A stretch of DNA of 8,981 bases, taken from contig CBIHNH010000026.1 in assembly GCA_966211425.1 (NCBI GenBank), positions 1-8,981 on the forward strand, in the 5' to 3' direction. How positions within the stretch are numbered: position 1 is the stretch's first letter; every line of letters begins with the position of its first letter. Origin of the DNA: CBIHNH01 sp966211425. GTDB taxonomy: Bacteria > Patescibacteriota > Saccharimonadia > Saccharimonadales > Saccharimonadaceae. Positions 1 to 6,943 of the stretch are shown here, one piece after another. Below the pieces are notes generated by a model, which was not told where the DNA came from, did no database searches, and saw only the letters and a program-made list of their open reading frames with translations. A program made the translations under genes and the position numbers.

Positions 1-1
1 G

Positions 2-1999
2 GATAGTATTGGAGTAACCACCCACGCAATCTATGGCATATCAACGAGTAGACTCGTAATCCGTGACCTCAAGATTGACGGAAACAAAGCTAACACTACT
101 GGACTGGCTGATAACGGAATCTACATGGGAAGCGTTGGATCGGGGAGTGGAGCGACTGCAATCCCTGGCGTCACCATCAACTCGGTTGAAATTGTAAATA
201 TGGCACAGTACGGCATTTACATGAACAGCACAATCAACTCAACAGTGACAAACTCTACAGTTACTGCGAGTGCAAATACAGGTATTTACATGACCTCCAT
301 GACCAATAACACGATCGTCAACAATAATGTGCTGGGCAGTGGGGGTGTAGGCATCTATGTTCTTGGTGGTACAGGTGGCAATATTACGAGCAACATCGTA
401 GAAGGCAGTACAAGCAATGGTATCCAGGTTGCCTCAGGAAGTCGCATTGCGGTCACCGGTAACTCTGTGAAGAGCAGTACTGATAACGGCATACAGTTGG
501 CAGGTTCTAGTATTTCGGTAACTGGAAACACTATTGCTTCAAACACCGATGTTGGTATTTATGTTCAAGGCACCCAGCATGTCATAAGCGGGAATACTAT
601 CGCCTCAAACGCGACACACGGTATCTATTTGCAGACGACAACCGACAACAATATTACCGACAACTCCATAATTTCAAACGATGGTCATGGTATTTATGCC
701 TGGAATAGCAATGTCCGGAACACTATCACCAGTAACGTAATTCGTGATAACGGCAGTACAGGCTCTAGCAACGGTATTTACATAACTTTGTTGTCAAACT
801 ACAATATGATCGCCAATAACATTATTAGCGACACCGTTGGAACAGGTAGCGCAATATACATTGCAGCCGAGCACACTACACTGTCGAACAATACCTACTC
901 AGGTACTGGCGCAACAACAATATCCGACACATCTACGACTACTATTTATGCTAATCAAGCCGATGCAAACGGCAACCTTATGAACCGTGGCGCGGCCGGA
1001 TTCTCGGTCAACACCGCAACCGTCACCTCCTCACTCACTCTCCAGGGCGGCCTCACAAACTCTCAGCTGCCAACACCGGCTCAACCAACTGTCGCCCGTG
1101 TCGGCACAGCAGGTACCACCACCTATGGCTACCGGGTCACGGCACTGGATGGCACGGGTGAAACATTGCCGAGCACGGAACGAACGATCACGAACGCCAA
1201 CGCCGTCCTCAACGGAACCAACTACAACACGATCACATGGGCGTCAGTCCCTGGCGCAGTTCAGTACAAGGTTTACCGAACAACTTCCGCTGGCACACCG
1301 GCAAGCACCGGACTCATCGGCACAATTACGGGTGGTACGACACTCAGCTTTAACGACACTGGTATTGCTGGTACGACTGTGGCGCCAACCAACAACTCAA
1401 CCGGTGGCGCAACATTTGCAAGTACCCTCAAGGCGAACACGGCGAGCGGCTTTACCGGTAACCTCCTCGATCTCCAGGTAAATGGAAGCAGCAAGTTTAG
1501 TGTTACCGAGGCGGGAAACACTAGCGTCGGCGGCACGCTAACCGTGACAAACGGGGCAACCTTTAACGGAACAATGACCGTCGCGGGAGCGGTGACGTTG
1601 AATAGCACTTTGACTGTCAGTGGAGCGACGACCGTTGCTAGCATTACGGTCAACGGCCATATCGTAAGCGGCGGTAGTGCACCGACAACAACTCTAGGCC
1701 CTGCCGGCTGTGATAACACCATACTGAATATTGCGGGAAATGATACGGCTGGAAAGATTTACTTCGCCGTCACCAGCTTCGCTAGCTGTACGGTTAGCGG
1801 CCAGATGGCTCGTATCACTTTTGCCAGTCCTTTCGGCGACTCTCCGGTCGTTGCGATCACCCCGGCCAACGCAAACGCTGCAGATTTGAACGCCTATGTT
1901 GACAACGCCAATGTACTTACCACGTATTTCGATATCAACACCACCCAGGTGCTTGTCCCAGGCGAAACCTATATATGGCACTACCACGTCATCGAATAA
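2..1999 (+). CDS. Secreted parallel beta-helix surface protein, 5' end outside the window
   Basis: The reading frame is open from base 2, so the ATG at 125 is internal and the gene is 5'-truncated by the window; 665 residues are visible. About residues 1-320 are a right-handed parallel beta-helix: eleven G-I-Y/Q rungs (NGIYM, YGIYM, TGIYM, VGIYV, NGIQV, HGIYL and similar) recur about every 22-25 residues, with Asn-rich turns such as SGNTI and ITSNVI. About 357-465 resembles a fibronectin-III-like domain (TYGYRVTALDGTGE, then VQYKVYRTT). About 475-555 has short Thr/Gly/Val-rich beta repeats (LTVTNGATFNGTMTV). The last about 105 residues form a compact domain with two cysteines, the motif VVAITPANANAADL and the ending WHYHVIE, a type I recall at the ends of CPR surface proteins. 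NosD/pectate-lyase-like helices can be enzymes, but I see no catalytic signature, so adhesin or surface fibre is more likely. The signal peptide would be upstream. Function is inferred. Confidence 0.85.
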   Translation, partial: DSIGVTTHAIYGISTSRLVIRDLKIDGNKANTTGLADNGIYMGSVGSGSGATAIPGVTINSVEIVNMAQYGIYMNSTINSTVTNSTVTASANTGIYMTSMTNNTIVNNNVLGSGGVGIYVLGGTGGNITSNIVEGSTSNGIQVASGSRIAVTGNSVKSSTDNGIQLAGSSISVTGNTIASNTDVGIYVQGTQHVISGNTIASNATHGIYLQTTTDNNITDNSIISNDGHGIYAWNSNVRNTITSNVIRDNGSTGSSNGIYITLLSNYNMIANNIISDTVGTGSAIYIAAEHTTLSNNTYSGTGATTISDTSTTTIYANQADANGNLMNRGAAGFSVNTATVTSSLTLQGGLTNSQLPTPAQPTVARVGTAGTTTYGYRVTALDGTGETLPSTERTITNANAVLNGTNYNTITWASVPGAVQYKVYRTTSAGTPASTGLIGTITGGTTLSFNDTGIAGTTVAPTNNSTGGATFASTLKANTASGFTGNLLDLQVNGSSKFSVTEAGNTSVGGTLTVTNGATFNGTMTVAGAVTLNSTLTVSGATTVASITVNGHIVSGGSAPTTTLGPAGCDNTILNIAGNDTAGKIYFAVTSFASCTVSGQMARITFASPFGDSPVVAITPANANAADLNAYVDNANVLTTYFDINTTQVLVPGETYIWHYHVIE

Positions 2000-2022
2000 T
2001 CGTGATTACCCCTAATCGTGAT
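1997..2022 (+). repeat. Duplicated TAATCGTGAT motif upstream of the ATPase operon
   Basis: The ten bases TAATCGTGAT occur at 1997-2006 and again at 2013-2022, with starts 16 bp apart. The first copy runs on to TAATCGTGATTA, an inverted repeat TAATC-GT-GATTA. The second copy covers the place where a -35 element would lie for the promoter at 2033-2041. The arrangement resembles a tandem operator, but no regulator is identified. The first copy overlaps the stop codon of the upstream gene. Confidence 0.35.
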
Positions 2023-2032
2023 ACCGATATTG

Positions 2033-2041
2033 TGTTAAAAT
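2033..2041 (+). promoter_or_regulatory. Extended -10 promoter of the ATPase operon, near-leaderless start
   Basis: TGTTAAAAT is a TG-n extended -10 followed by TAAAAT (five of six matches to TATAAT). No good -35 is present at 16-18 bp spacing, as is usual for extended -10 promoters. Transcription would begin at about 2048, only some four bases before the ATG at 2052. The bases before that ATG carry no Shine-Dalgarno sequence, so a leaderless message fits. Confidence 0.5.
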
Positions 2042-2051
2042 CATAACCAAT

Positions 2052-2867
2052 ATGATGAGTCGCAGCGTGGGGTATAGGGGCATAGCGGGTGCTATCGTGG
2101 CGACGGTGGTCGTTGCTCTTTATGCGCCAGTTCTGCTGGCAGCTGCTGCGATCTCTCAGGGTTATGTGACAGAGGAAGCCCTTGCAGCTGGCGTACTCGT
2201 GAGCAGGGGCGCGGATGGCGACTCTGTTCGCGCGGCGTCGCCAGATAACGCTAAAAACATGGTTGGTGTCGCAAGTTCCCAGGCGTTGCTCGAGATTTCA
2301 GGCGGTAGGCAAGAAGTTCAGGTGGCAACGAGTGGCACAGTAAATACATTCGTTAGCACGCTGAACGGAGAAGTCGAGGCCGGTGATCATATCGCCCCTT
2401 CGCCGGTTGCTGGTGTCGGCATGCGCGCTACCGATAGCGGCTACGTTGTTGGCGTCGTAGCGGCAGGCTTTGATAAGGCGCGTAATGTCACAGAAAAAGA
2501 AATCATCGACAAAGAAGGCAAAGCGACTACGATAAAAATTGGGCTGCTGCCGGTCCAGATCAACGTCGCATACTACGAAAAGACAGATACCTCGCTGCTG
2601 CCAGAGTTTATTGCTAATCTGGCCCGGGAGATCGCTGGTCGTGAGGTTTCCGCGGTACGGGTGATCGCGGCTGGAGTGATACTGGCAATCGGGCTGAGCG
2701 TGGCCGTGGGGCTCGTTTCGTCGTCGGTACGCTCGAGCATTATCTCTATCGGCCGTAACCCATTGGCGGCGAAAGCAGTGCACAGGGGTATGTTCGAGGC
2801 AAGTGGCCTGGCGATCGGTATTTTACTGGTCGTGCTTATTGGGGTATATTTAGTGTTAGTAATATAG
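2052..2867 (+). CDS. Membrane protein with extracytoplasmic beta-rich domain and subunit-c-like hairpin, first gene of the F1-like ATPase operon
   Basis: The protein has 271 residues. Residues 11-33 form a hydrophobic signal or anchor ending in AAA. Residues about 35-195 are a beta-rich, probably extracytoplasmic domain with VGVASS, GDHIAPS and YVVGVV motifs. Residues 204-222 and 249-271 are two transmembrane helices joined by a polar loop containing SIGRNP (232-237). A hairpin with an Arg-(Asn/Gln)-Pro loop is the signature of F0 subunit c, and this gene sits where subunits a and c would be. However, the protein is more than three times the usual c length, and its only acidic hairpin residue is Glu249 at the membrane edge rather than mid-helix. 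I recall similar uncharacterised proteins in CPR genomes but cannot verify this. It may be the membrane partner of the ATPase; a proton- or sodium-carrying c ring is unproven. ATG 2052 and ATG 2055 are equivalent starts. The stop lies 10 bp before the next gene. Confidence 0.75.
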   Translation: MMSRSVGYRGIAGAIVATVVVALYAPVLLAAAAISQGYVTEEALAAGVLVSRGADGDSVRAASPDNAKNMVGVASSQALLEISGGRQEVQVATSGTVNTFVSTLNGEVEAGDHIAPSPVAGVGMRATDSGYVVGVVAAGFDKARNVTEKEIIDKEGKATTIKIGLLPVQINVAYYEKTDTSLLPEFIANLAREIAGREVSAVRVIAAGVILAIGLSVAVGLVSSSVRSSIISIGRNPLAAKAVHRGMFEASGLAIGILLVVLIGVYLVLVI

Positions 2868-2877
2868 GGGGAAAAGG

Positions 2878-3489
2878 GTGGAATTATCTCAGGTTCTGAC
2901 GGTTGCTGGCCTTGTGCTTGTAACTATGATCGCTGTCGGCGCACTGCTCTGGGCTTTGTATCTGGACAATAAGGTGCGCAGTAGTCCGTCTCCTAAGCAC
3001 TATGATGTGCATATCGAACCGGTGAAAGTCTTCTCAGATGAGGACATCGCTCAGGTTGGAGATGACGCGAGGGAAGGCCTCAAGAGGGCGATCGAGCATT
3101 CGTCGGACATGTTACGCGCTTCGATGGAGGCAACGATTAGCGGTCTGAACGTAAAAACAGAAGAAATGGTAACCACAGCTCTTGCCCAAGAGTTTGAGAA
3201 ATATCAGGTCAGCTTTGCGGCGCTCCGTGAAGAAACTATCAAAGATTTCACGAAGCTTCAGAAAGAACTTGATGATGATCGGGTAAGGCTAACCGAAGAG
3301 CTCGAATCACTAGTTGCCAAGGACCGTGAGGCGCGCATGGATGCCTTTAACACAAGGCTTGGTGATGTGGTGTCGAGCTATATTGTCGAAACGTTGGATA
3401 AAGGTATCGATCTCGGGGCGCAATCGTCGTATATCATGCGGACGCTTGAGGCGCACAAAGAAGATATGAAGAAGGACGTGCTCTCATGA
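2878..3489 (+). CDS. ATP synthase subunit b-like peripheral stalk protein
   Basis: The protein has 203 residues. It has a single N-terminal transmembrane helix (about 7-29) followed by a long, charged, mostly helical cytoplasmic part (about 58-200) rich in Glu, Lys and Arg, which is the b-subunit plan. Unusually, the membrane helix is separated from the long helix by about 25 residues with SSPSPKHY and HIEPVKVF, where a canonical b runs on as one helix. No strong b-family motif is visible, so the call rests on architecture and on its place directly before the delta and alpha genes. The start is GTG at 2878, well spaced from an AGGGGG ribosome-binding site at 2866-2871 that overlaps the preceding stop. 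The stop overlaps the delta start in ATGA. It would link the membrane to the top of the F1 head. Confidence 0.7.
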   Translation: MELSQVLTVAGLVLVTMIAVGALLWALYLDNKVRSSPSPKHYDVHIEPVKVFSDEDIAQVGDDAREGLKRAIEHSSDMLRASMEATISGLNVKTEEMVTTALAQEFEKYQVSFAALREETIKDFTKLQKELDDDRVRLTEELESLVAKDREARMDAFNTRLGDVVSSYIVETLDKGIDLGAQSSYIMRTLEAHKEDMKKDVLS

Positions 3490-3977
3490 GCCTAAAACTG
3501 CCCGCTGACGTGTATTCACCAGATCAACTTGGCATTGCGCTCTGGGAGCTTTCTGGTTTGATCGCAAAGCTTCAGGACGCTGCAGTTCGGGGAGCTGTCG
3601 TCAAGGAGGGCGCACAGCAACAAGATGTTCACGTCTCGAATTTTCTGCTCAGTATTCTCCATTCGGCAGGAATTTCACCGGCTGACCGTCCGGCGCTCGA
3701 ACAGCTTCAGGCGAACCTACAGCAGGTCAGGGATCAGGCGCCCGTAGCCCATATGGTTTTGCCGGCATTGCCAAACCAAACCCTCAAACGGCAGCTTGTT
3801 GAATGGTTCCGCGCACAGATTCACCAGCAAATGATGATGACCTTTGCGGTTCGCAGCGACATCGGCGGCGGTTTCATAATGCGAATCGGATCTCGGCAGT
3901 ATGACTATACGTTCCGGACCCAGTTGCTCGCAAACAAACAACGGATAGCGGAGATTTTTGATAGTGTACGAAAGTAA
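3486..3977 (+). CDS. atpH: F1 ATPase subunit delta (short, divergent)
   Basis: The protein has 163 residues, slightly shorter than the usual 175-180. The N-terminal two thirds are helical, as in the six-helix domain that binds the alpha N-termini. The C-terminal part carries GGGFIMRIGSRQYDYTFRTQL (about 127-147; family pattern GG-hydrophobic-x-hydrophobic-x-G-x-x-x-D-x-S), the best recognisable delta segment. The usual Asp-Gly-Ser here is Asp-Tyr-Thr. The ATG at 3486 overlaps the b-like stop (ATGA), with AAGGA at 3472-3476 as ribosome-binding site. The 3' end overlaps the alpha gene by 20 bp. It should connect the b-like stalk to the alpha3beta3 head. Divergent but convincing in context. Confidence 0.75.
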   Translation: MSLKLPADVYSPDQLGIALWELSGLIAKLQDAAVRGAVVKEGAQQQDVHVSNFLLSILHSAGISPADRPALEQLQANLQQVRDQAPVAHMVLPALPNQTLKRQLVEWFRAQIHQQMMMTFAVRSDIGGGFIMRIGSRQYDYTFRTQLLANKQRIAEIFDSVRK

Positions 3978-5391
3978 CGCATTTGAACAGCTCGTCGCTG
4001 CCGGTAACTCTACCGGTGAGGTTGTTGCTGCCGAACGCTTTTTGGTCAAGGTCAAGGGGCTAGATGGTACACCCATCGGCGCGCTTGTCATGTTCCAGTC
4101 CGGCCAGCGAGGTGTCGTCCGCGAGGTACAAACCGGAGTTGTGTTGGTTCTGAGTCTCGATAAAGAGAGCACGCCTGTCGGTTCACTCGTAGTGTTAGAG
4201 GAATTGGCACTGACGACAGCGGTCGGAGAAGCGCTTATTGGCCGCGTCATTACGCCGCTCGGCCGGCCGCTTGACGGTAAAGAGGCAGTTACGCTAGCCG
4301 ATACGCGCGATGTTTTCTCGACGGCACCTGGTATTCTCGAGCGCAGCTTGCTCAAAGACCAGCTTTATTCAGGTGTTTCGATGGTCGACATGCTGTTTCC
4401 GATTGTGCTCGGTCAGAGGATTGCGATAATGGGGGACACCAAGACCGGCAAATCAACATTTTTGATGCAACTGGGGGTCAACCAAAAAGGCAGCGATACG
4501 GTTGTGGTTTATGTCCTTATCGGCAAGCGGCGAGTCGAAGTTGATCAGCTCATCACTATGCTCACCACATCAGGCGCGATAGAGAATAGTATCGTGATTG
4601 TCGCCAATGTCTTCGACTCACTTGCGCAGTCATATATTGCTCCGTACGTTGGCTGTGCTATCGCAGAATACCTCTGGCAGACAGTGGGCCGAGATGTTGT
4701 TATCGTCTACGATGACCTGAGCGCCCACGCAAAGATCTACCGAGAAGTTTCGTTGCTCGCAAAAGTAAACCCAGGGCGTGAGTCATACCCAGGGGACATG
4801 TTCTTTGCGCATTCATCGCTACTCGAGCGTGCCGGAAAACTTGTCAGCAACGGCAAGACGTTGACGGCACTCCCGGTTGTCTTGACTCCGAGTGACGACA
4901 TCACAGCATATTTGCCAACTAGTATTATGTCGATCACCGACGGTCAGATCATCTTTGATCTCGCGACATTTCGCCAGAATATCCGTCCAGCCGTAAATAC
5001 CGGGCTATCTGTCTCGCGTGTCGGTGGCCGCGCGCAGTCCGCGTCACAGCAGCAGCTCTCGGGTGCGCTCATGAAACTACTTGCCGAGCACAAACAGGCG
5101 CAAGAGTTCGCCCATTTCGGCAGCGACTTATCGGCAGAGGCAAGACGCATTCTCGAGCTGGGCCGACAGATCCACGAAGCACTTCGCCAGTCGCCAGGTG
5201 ATCTCTATTCTATTGTTGAACAACAGCTAGTGCTCCGGGCTATCGTGGTGGGCGGTGGCGCTGCCCAGTTGGACGTCATAGCACTCAAGAACCAGGCGCG
5301 AGAAGCGGCACCGTCCGTCCAGACGGAGGAAGATATTGAACGGATTGCGAACGAATTGCTTGCCCGAGTGGCGACCGGAGGCGGGGTATGA
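3958..5391 (+). CDS. atpA: F1 ATPase subunit alpha (F1-like, altered P-loop)
   Basis: The protein has 477 residues, against about 500-513 in the family. It is the non-catalytic nucleotide-binding subunit of the head. Landmarks: P-loop GDTKTGKS at 159-166 (family GDRQTGKT), VVIVYDDLS at 247-255, NPGRESYPGD at 271-280, SITDGQI at 325-331 and SVSRVGGRAQ at 351-360. Arg354 matches the arginine finger that reaches into the beta site, and FGSDL follows at 387-391. The Arg-Gln of the usual P-loop is replaced by Thr-Lys. The start is TTG at 3958 or GTG at 3964; a TAG at 3946-3948 blocks any earlier start in this frame, and GGAG at 3950-3953 is the only ribosome-binding site. The N-terminus is therefore about ten residues shorter than normal, in the part that contacts delta. 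The stop overlaps the gamma start in ATGA. Confidence 0.95.
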   Translation: MIVYESNAFEQLVAAGNSTGEVVAAERFLVKVKGLDGTPIGALVMFQSGQRGVVREVQTGVVLVLSLDKESTPVGSLVVLEELALTTAVGEALIGRVITPLGRPLDGKEAVTLADTRDVFSTAPGILERSLLKDQLYSGVSMVDMLFPIVLGQRIAIMGDTKTGKSTFLMQLGVNQKGSDTVVVYVLIGKRRVEVDQLITMLTTSGAIENSIVIVANVFDSLAQSYIAPYVGCAIAEYLWQTVGRDVVIVYDDLSAHAKIYREVSLLAKVNPGRESYPGDMFFAHSSLLERAGKLVSNGKTLTALPVVLTPSDDITAYLPTSIMSITDGQIIFDLATFRQNIRPAVNTGLSVSRVGGRAQSASQQQLSGALMKLLAEHKQAQEFAHFGSDLSAEARRILELGRQIHEALRQSPGDLYSIVEQQLVLRAIVVGGGAAQLDVIALKNQAREAAPSVQTEEDIERIANELLARVATGGGV

Positions 5392-6245
5392 AGCGGGCAA
5401 TAGTCATCCAACAGGATCTCAACCAGATTCACACCGTCGAAGACCTCACAACTGTTTTCGAGAGCATTGCGAGCATCAAGATCGCAAAGATCCGCAACCG
5501 GGTTGTCGTTGGTAAAGAGTTTTTCGCTGAGCTGTGGCAAACATATCGTAGCTTGCGGGTAGATCCAAAGGAGCGGCTGAGCCATCGCAGTGAGTTAAAG
5601 AACTCTCGAACGGCGCTCTTGGTGGTAACGACAGAGGGCCGTCTGAGCGGTGAGGTTGGCAACAAGGTTATCGATGAGGTTATTACTGCCTACCAGGGGA
5701 TGCAGGACGCCGATATCATCGTACTCGGTGCCTATGGCGAATCTCGTCTGCTTCAGCACGGCGTGCCAGTAAAACAGATGTACCATTTGCCGGACGGTGA
5801 AGCCGATTTCGACGCCGTAGAAGTTGTCTCCGTTATCGAGCCGTACGAACATGTAACGATTTTTTACCAAACCTACGAATCGCTTCGTATCCAACGTGTG
5901 GCAAAGATCGAGTTAGTCACAGCGATGAACAATCTCAGCGAAGCAGCTGATTCTGATACAGAGCCCAACGAAGTGGTTAGTAGCCATGAGTTTATATTTG
6001 AACCGAATATCAATGAGATCGCCGACTATCTGGAGTCCTTGATGATAGATGTGACGATCAGCCAGGTGTTAATGGAGTCGAGACTGGCTCAGTTCGCTGG
6101 TCGTTTTAACGCGATGAACGCGGCTAAACATAGGGCAAAAGACATGAGAACAGAGTATGATCGCCTCTACCACCGTGCAAAACGGGCGGAGGGCGACGAA
6201 CGGCTCAAGGAGATTATCAACGTTGTGAAAGGACAGGTGGTATGA
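5388..6245 (+). CDS. atpG: F1 ATPase subunit gamma (central stalk)
   Basis: The protein has 285 residues, a normal length. Gamma is the rotating shaft inside alpha3beta3. The N-terminal helix (about 15-58) and C-terminal helix (about 220-283) form the coiled shaft. The C-terminal helix contains ESRLAQFAGRFNAMNAAKHRA (230-250), matching the family pattern of E-S-x-x-x-E-x-x-A-R-M-x-A-M-x-x-A. The Rossmann-like middle starts with LLVVTTEGRLSGEVGNKV (78-95), corresponding to the usual SD-x-GLCGGLN-x-x-V, but the LCGGLN core has become RLSGEVG. A 15-residue acidic insert (about 185-197) follows. ATG 5388 overlaps the alpha stop, with GGAGG at 5377-5381. The stop overlaps the beta start in ATGA. 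The N-terminal helix is poorly conserved, but the assignment is firm from both ends and the position. Confidence 0.88.
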   Translation: MKRAIVIQQDLNQIHTVEDLTTVFESIASIKIAKIRNRVVVGKEFFAELWQTYRSLRVDPKERLSHRSELKNSRTALLVVTTEGRLSGEVGNKVIDEVITAYQGMQDADIIVLGAYGESRLLQHGVPVKQMYHLPDGEADFDAVEVVSVIEPYEHVTIFYQTYESLRIQRVAKIELVTAMNNLSEAADSDTEPNEVVSSHEFIFEPNINEIADYLESLMIDVTISQVLMESRLAQFAGRFNAMNAAKHRAKDMRTEYDRLYHRAKRAEGDERLKEIINVVKGQVV

Positions 6246-6943
6246 GTGGGGTAATCGGACAGGTAACATCTATCCGAGGTTTAGTGTGTGAGGTCACCTT
6301 GGTCGGTCAGCGTCCGGATCCAAAGCAGCTGCTAACCTTGGCGAACGACGATAGCGTATTTCTCGAGGTTATTGACTATCCCAACACCTATACGTTGCGT
6401 TGTCTCAATGTCACCGGGAGCACTGCAGTTCGAAAGGGTTCAGCCGTCATACCAACGGGACGTACAATAACAGTTCCAGAAGGCCGCGGTGTGCTGGGGC
6501 GTGTACTCAACGCTCTCGGTGAGCCAATAGATGGAGGCGGTCCCATAGAAGGCAACCGTAGGAGCATTTACCACCAGGATGAAAATATCGATATCAGCGT
6601 TGCGGAACCCGACTTGCTTGAGACGGGTATCAAGGTCATCGACTTTTTCGCGCCGTTCGTGAAAGGGCGCAAGATCGGTATCATCGGTGGTGCTGGTGTC
6701 GGAAAGACAGTGCTTACGATGGAGCTGATCCATAATATAGCGCGCGATGACACTAAACTTGCGATGTTCGTCGGCATCGGTGAGCGCATCAGGGAAGGGC
6801 ACGAGCTGCATGAGACGCTAAGAGAGCGTGGAATCCTCGACCGAACCGTAATGCTCATGGGGCAGATGCACGAGACGTCAGCGATGCGTTCAACCGTCGG
6901 TATCGCTGCAGCAGCGATAGCAGAGTACTTCCGCGACGAATAA
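6242..6943 (+). CDS. atpD: F1 ATPase subunit beta, N-terminal part, ends at a premature stop
   Basis: These 233 residues are the first half of the catalytic subunit. An N-terminal beta-barrel (about 1-75) is followed by GRVLNALGEPIDGGGPI (86-102), the P-loop GGAGVGKT (149-156, with Lys155 and Thr156) and GIGERIREGHEL (178-189), which holds the catalytic Glu181 and Arg182. It stops at FRDE just before the Walker B strand. The same frame continues directly with KRDILFFVDNIYR, matching the family FRDEEGQDVLLFIDNIFR, so the TAA at 6941-6943 replaces a glutamate codon. On its own this piece lacks Walker B, the arginine-finger contact region and the C-terminal domain, and cannot be a working beta. 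The ATG overlaps the gamma stop, with AAAGGA at 6228-6233. Either a sequence error or a recent nonsense mutation. Confidence 0.9.
   Translation: MSGVIGQVTSIRGLVCEVTLVGQRPDPKQLLTLANDDSVFLEVIDYPNTYTLRCLNVTGSTAVRKGSAVIPTGRTITVPEGRGVLGRVLNALGEPIDGGGPIEGNRRSIYHQDENIDISVAEPDLLETGIKVIDFFAPFVKGRKIGIIGGAGVGKTVLTMELIHNIARDDTKLAMFVGIGERIREGHELHETLRERGILDRTVMLMGQMHETSAMRSTVGIAAAAIAEYFRDE
6941..6943 (+). other. In-frame TAA interrupting the beta-subunit gene
   Basis: The stop lies between FRDE and KRDILFFVD with no frame change: the beta frame from 6242 to 7546 holds 434 codons before its final TGA, and this is the only internal stop. The family residue at this position is Glu, and GAA or GAG to TAA or TAG needs one or two changes; here GAA to TAA is a single G-to-T. 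All residues after it are well preserved. Confidence 0.9.

Noticed and set aside
481..640. Repeated bases such as ACTATTGCTTCAAAC and ACTATCGCCTCAAAC as a possible DNA repeat or CRISPR
   Set aside because: They encode successive beta-helix rungs (TIASN) and vary at the third codon position; there is no spacer structure.
987..1481. Plus-strand open frame inside the beta-helix gene
   Set aside because: It overlaps the clearly coding frame entirely, has low-complexity Arg/Ser/Pro composition and no ribosome-binding site; it is a shadow.
3717..4355. 212-codon antisense open frame across delta and alpha
   Set aside because: It runs opposite two recognisable genes, has Ser/Thr/Arg-rich shadow composition and no recognisable domain.
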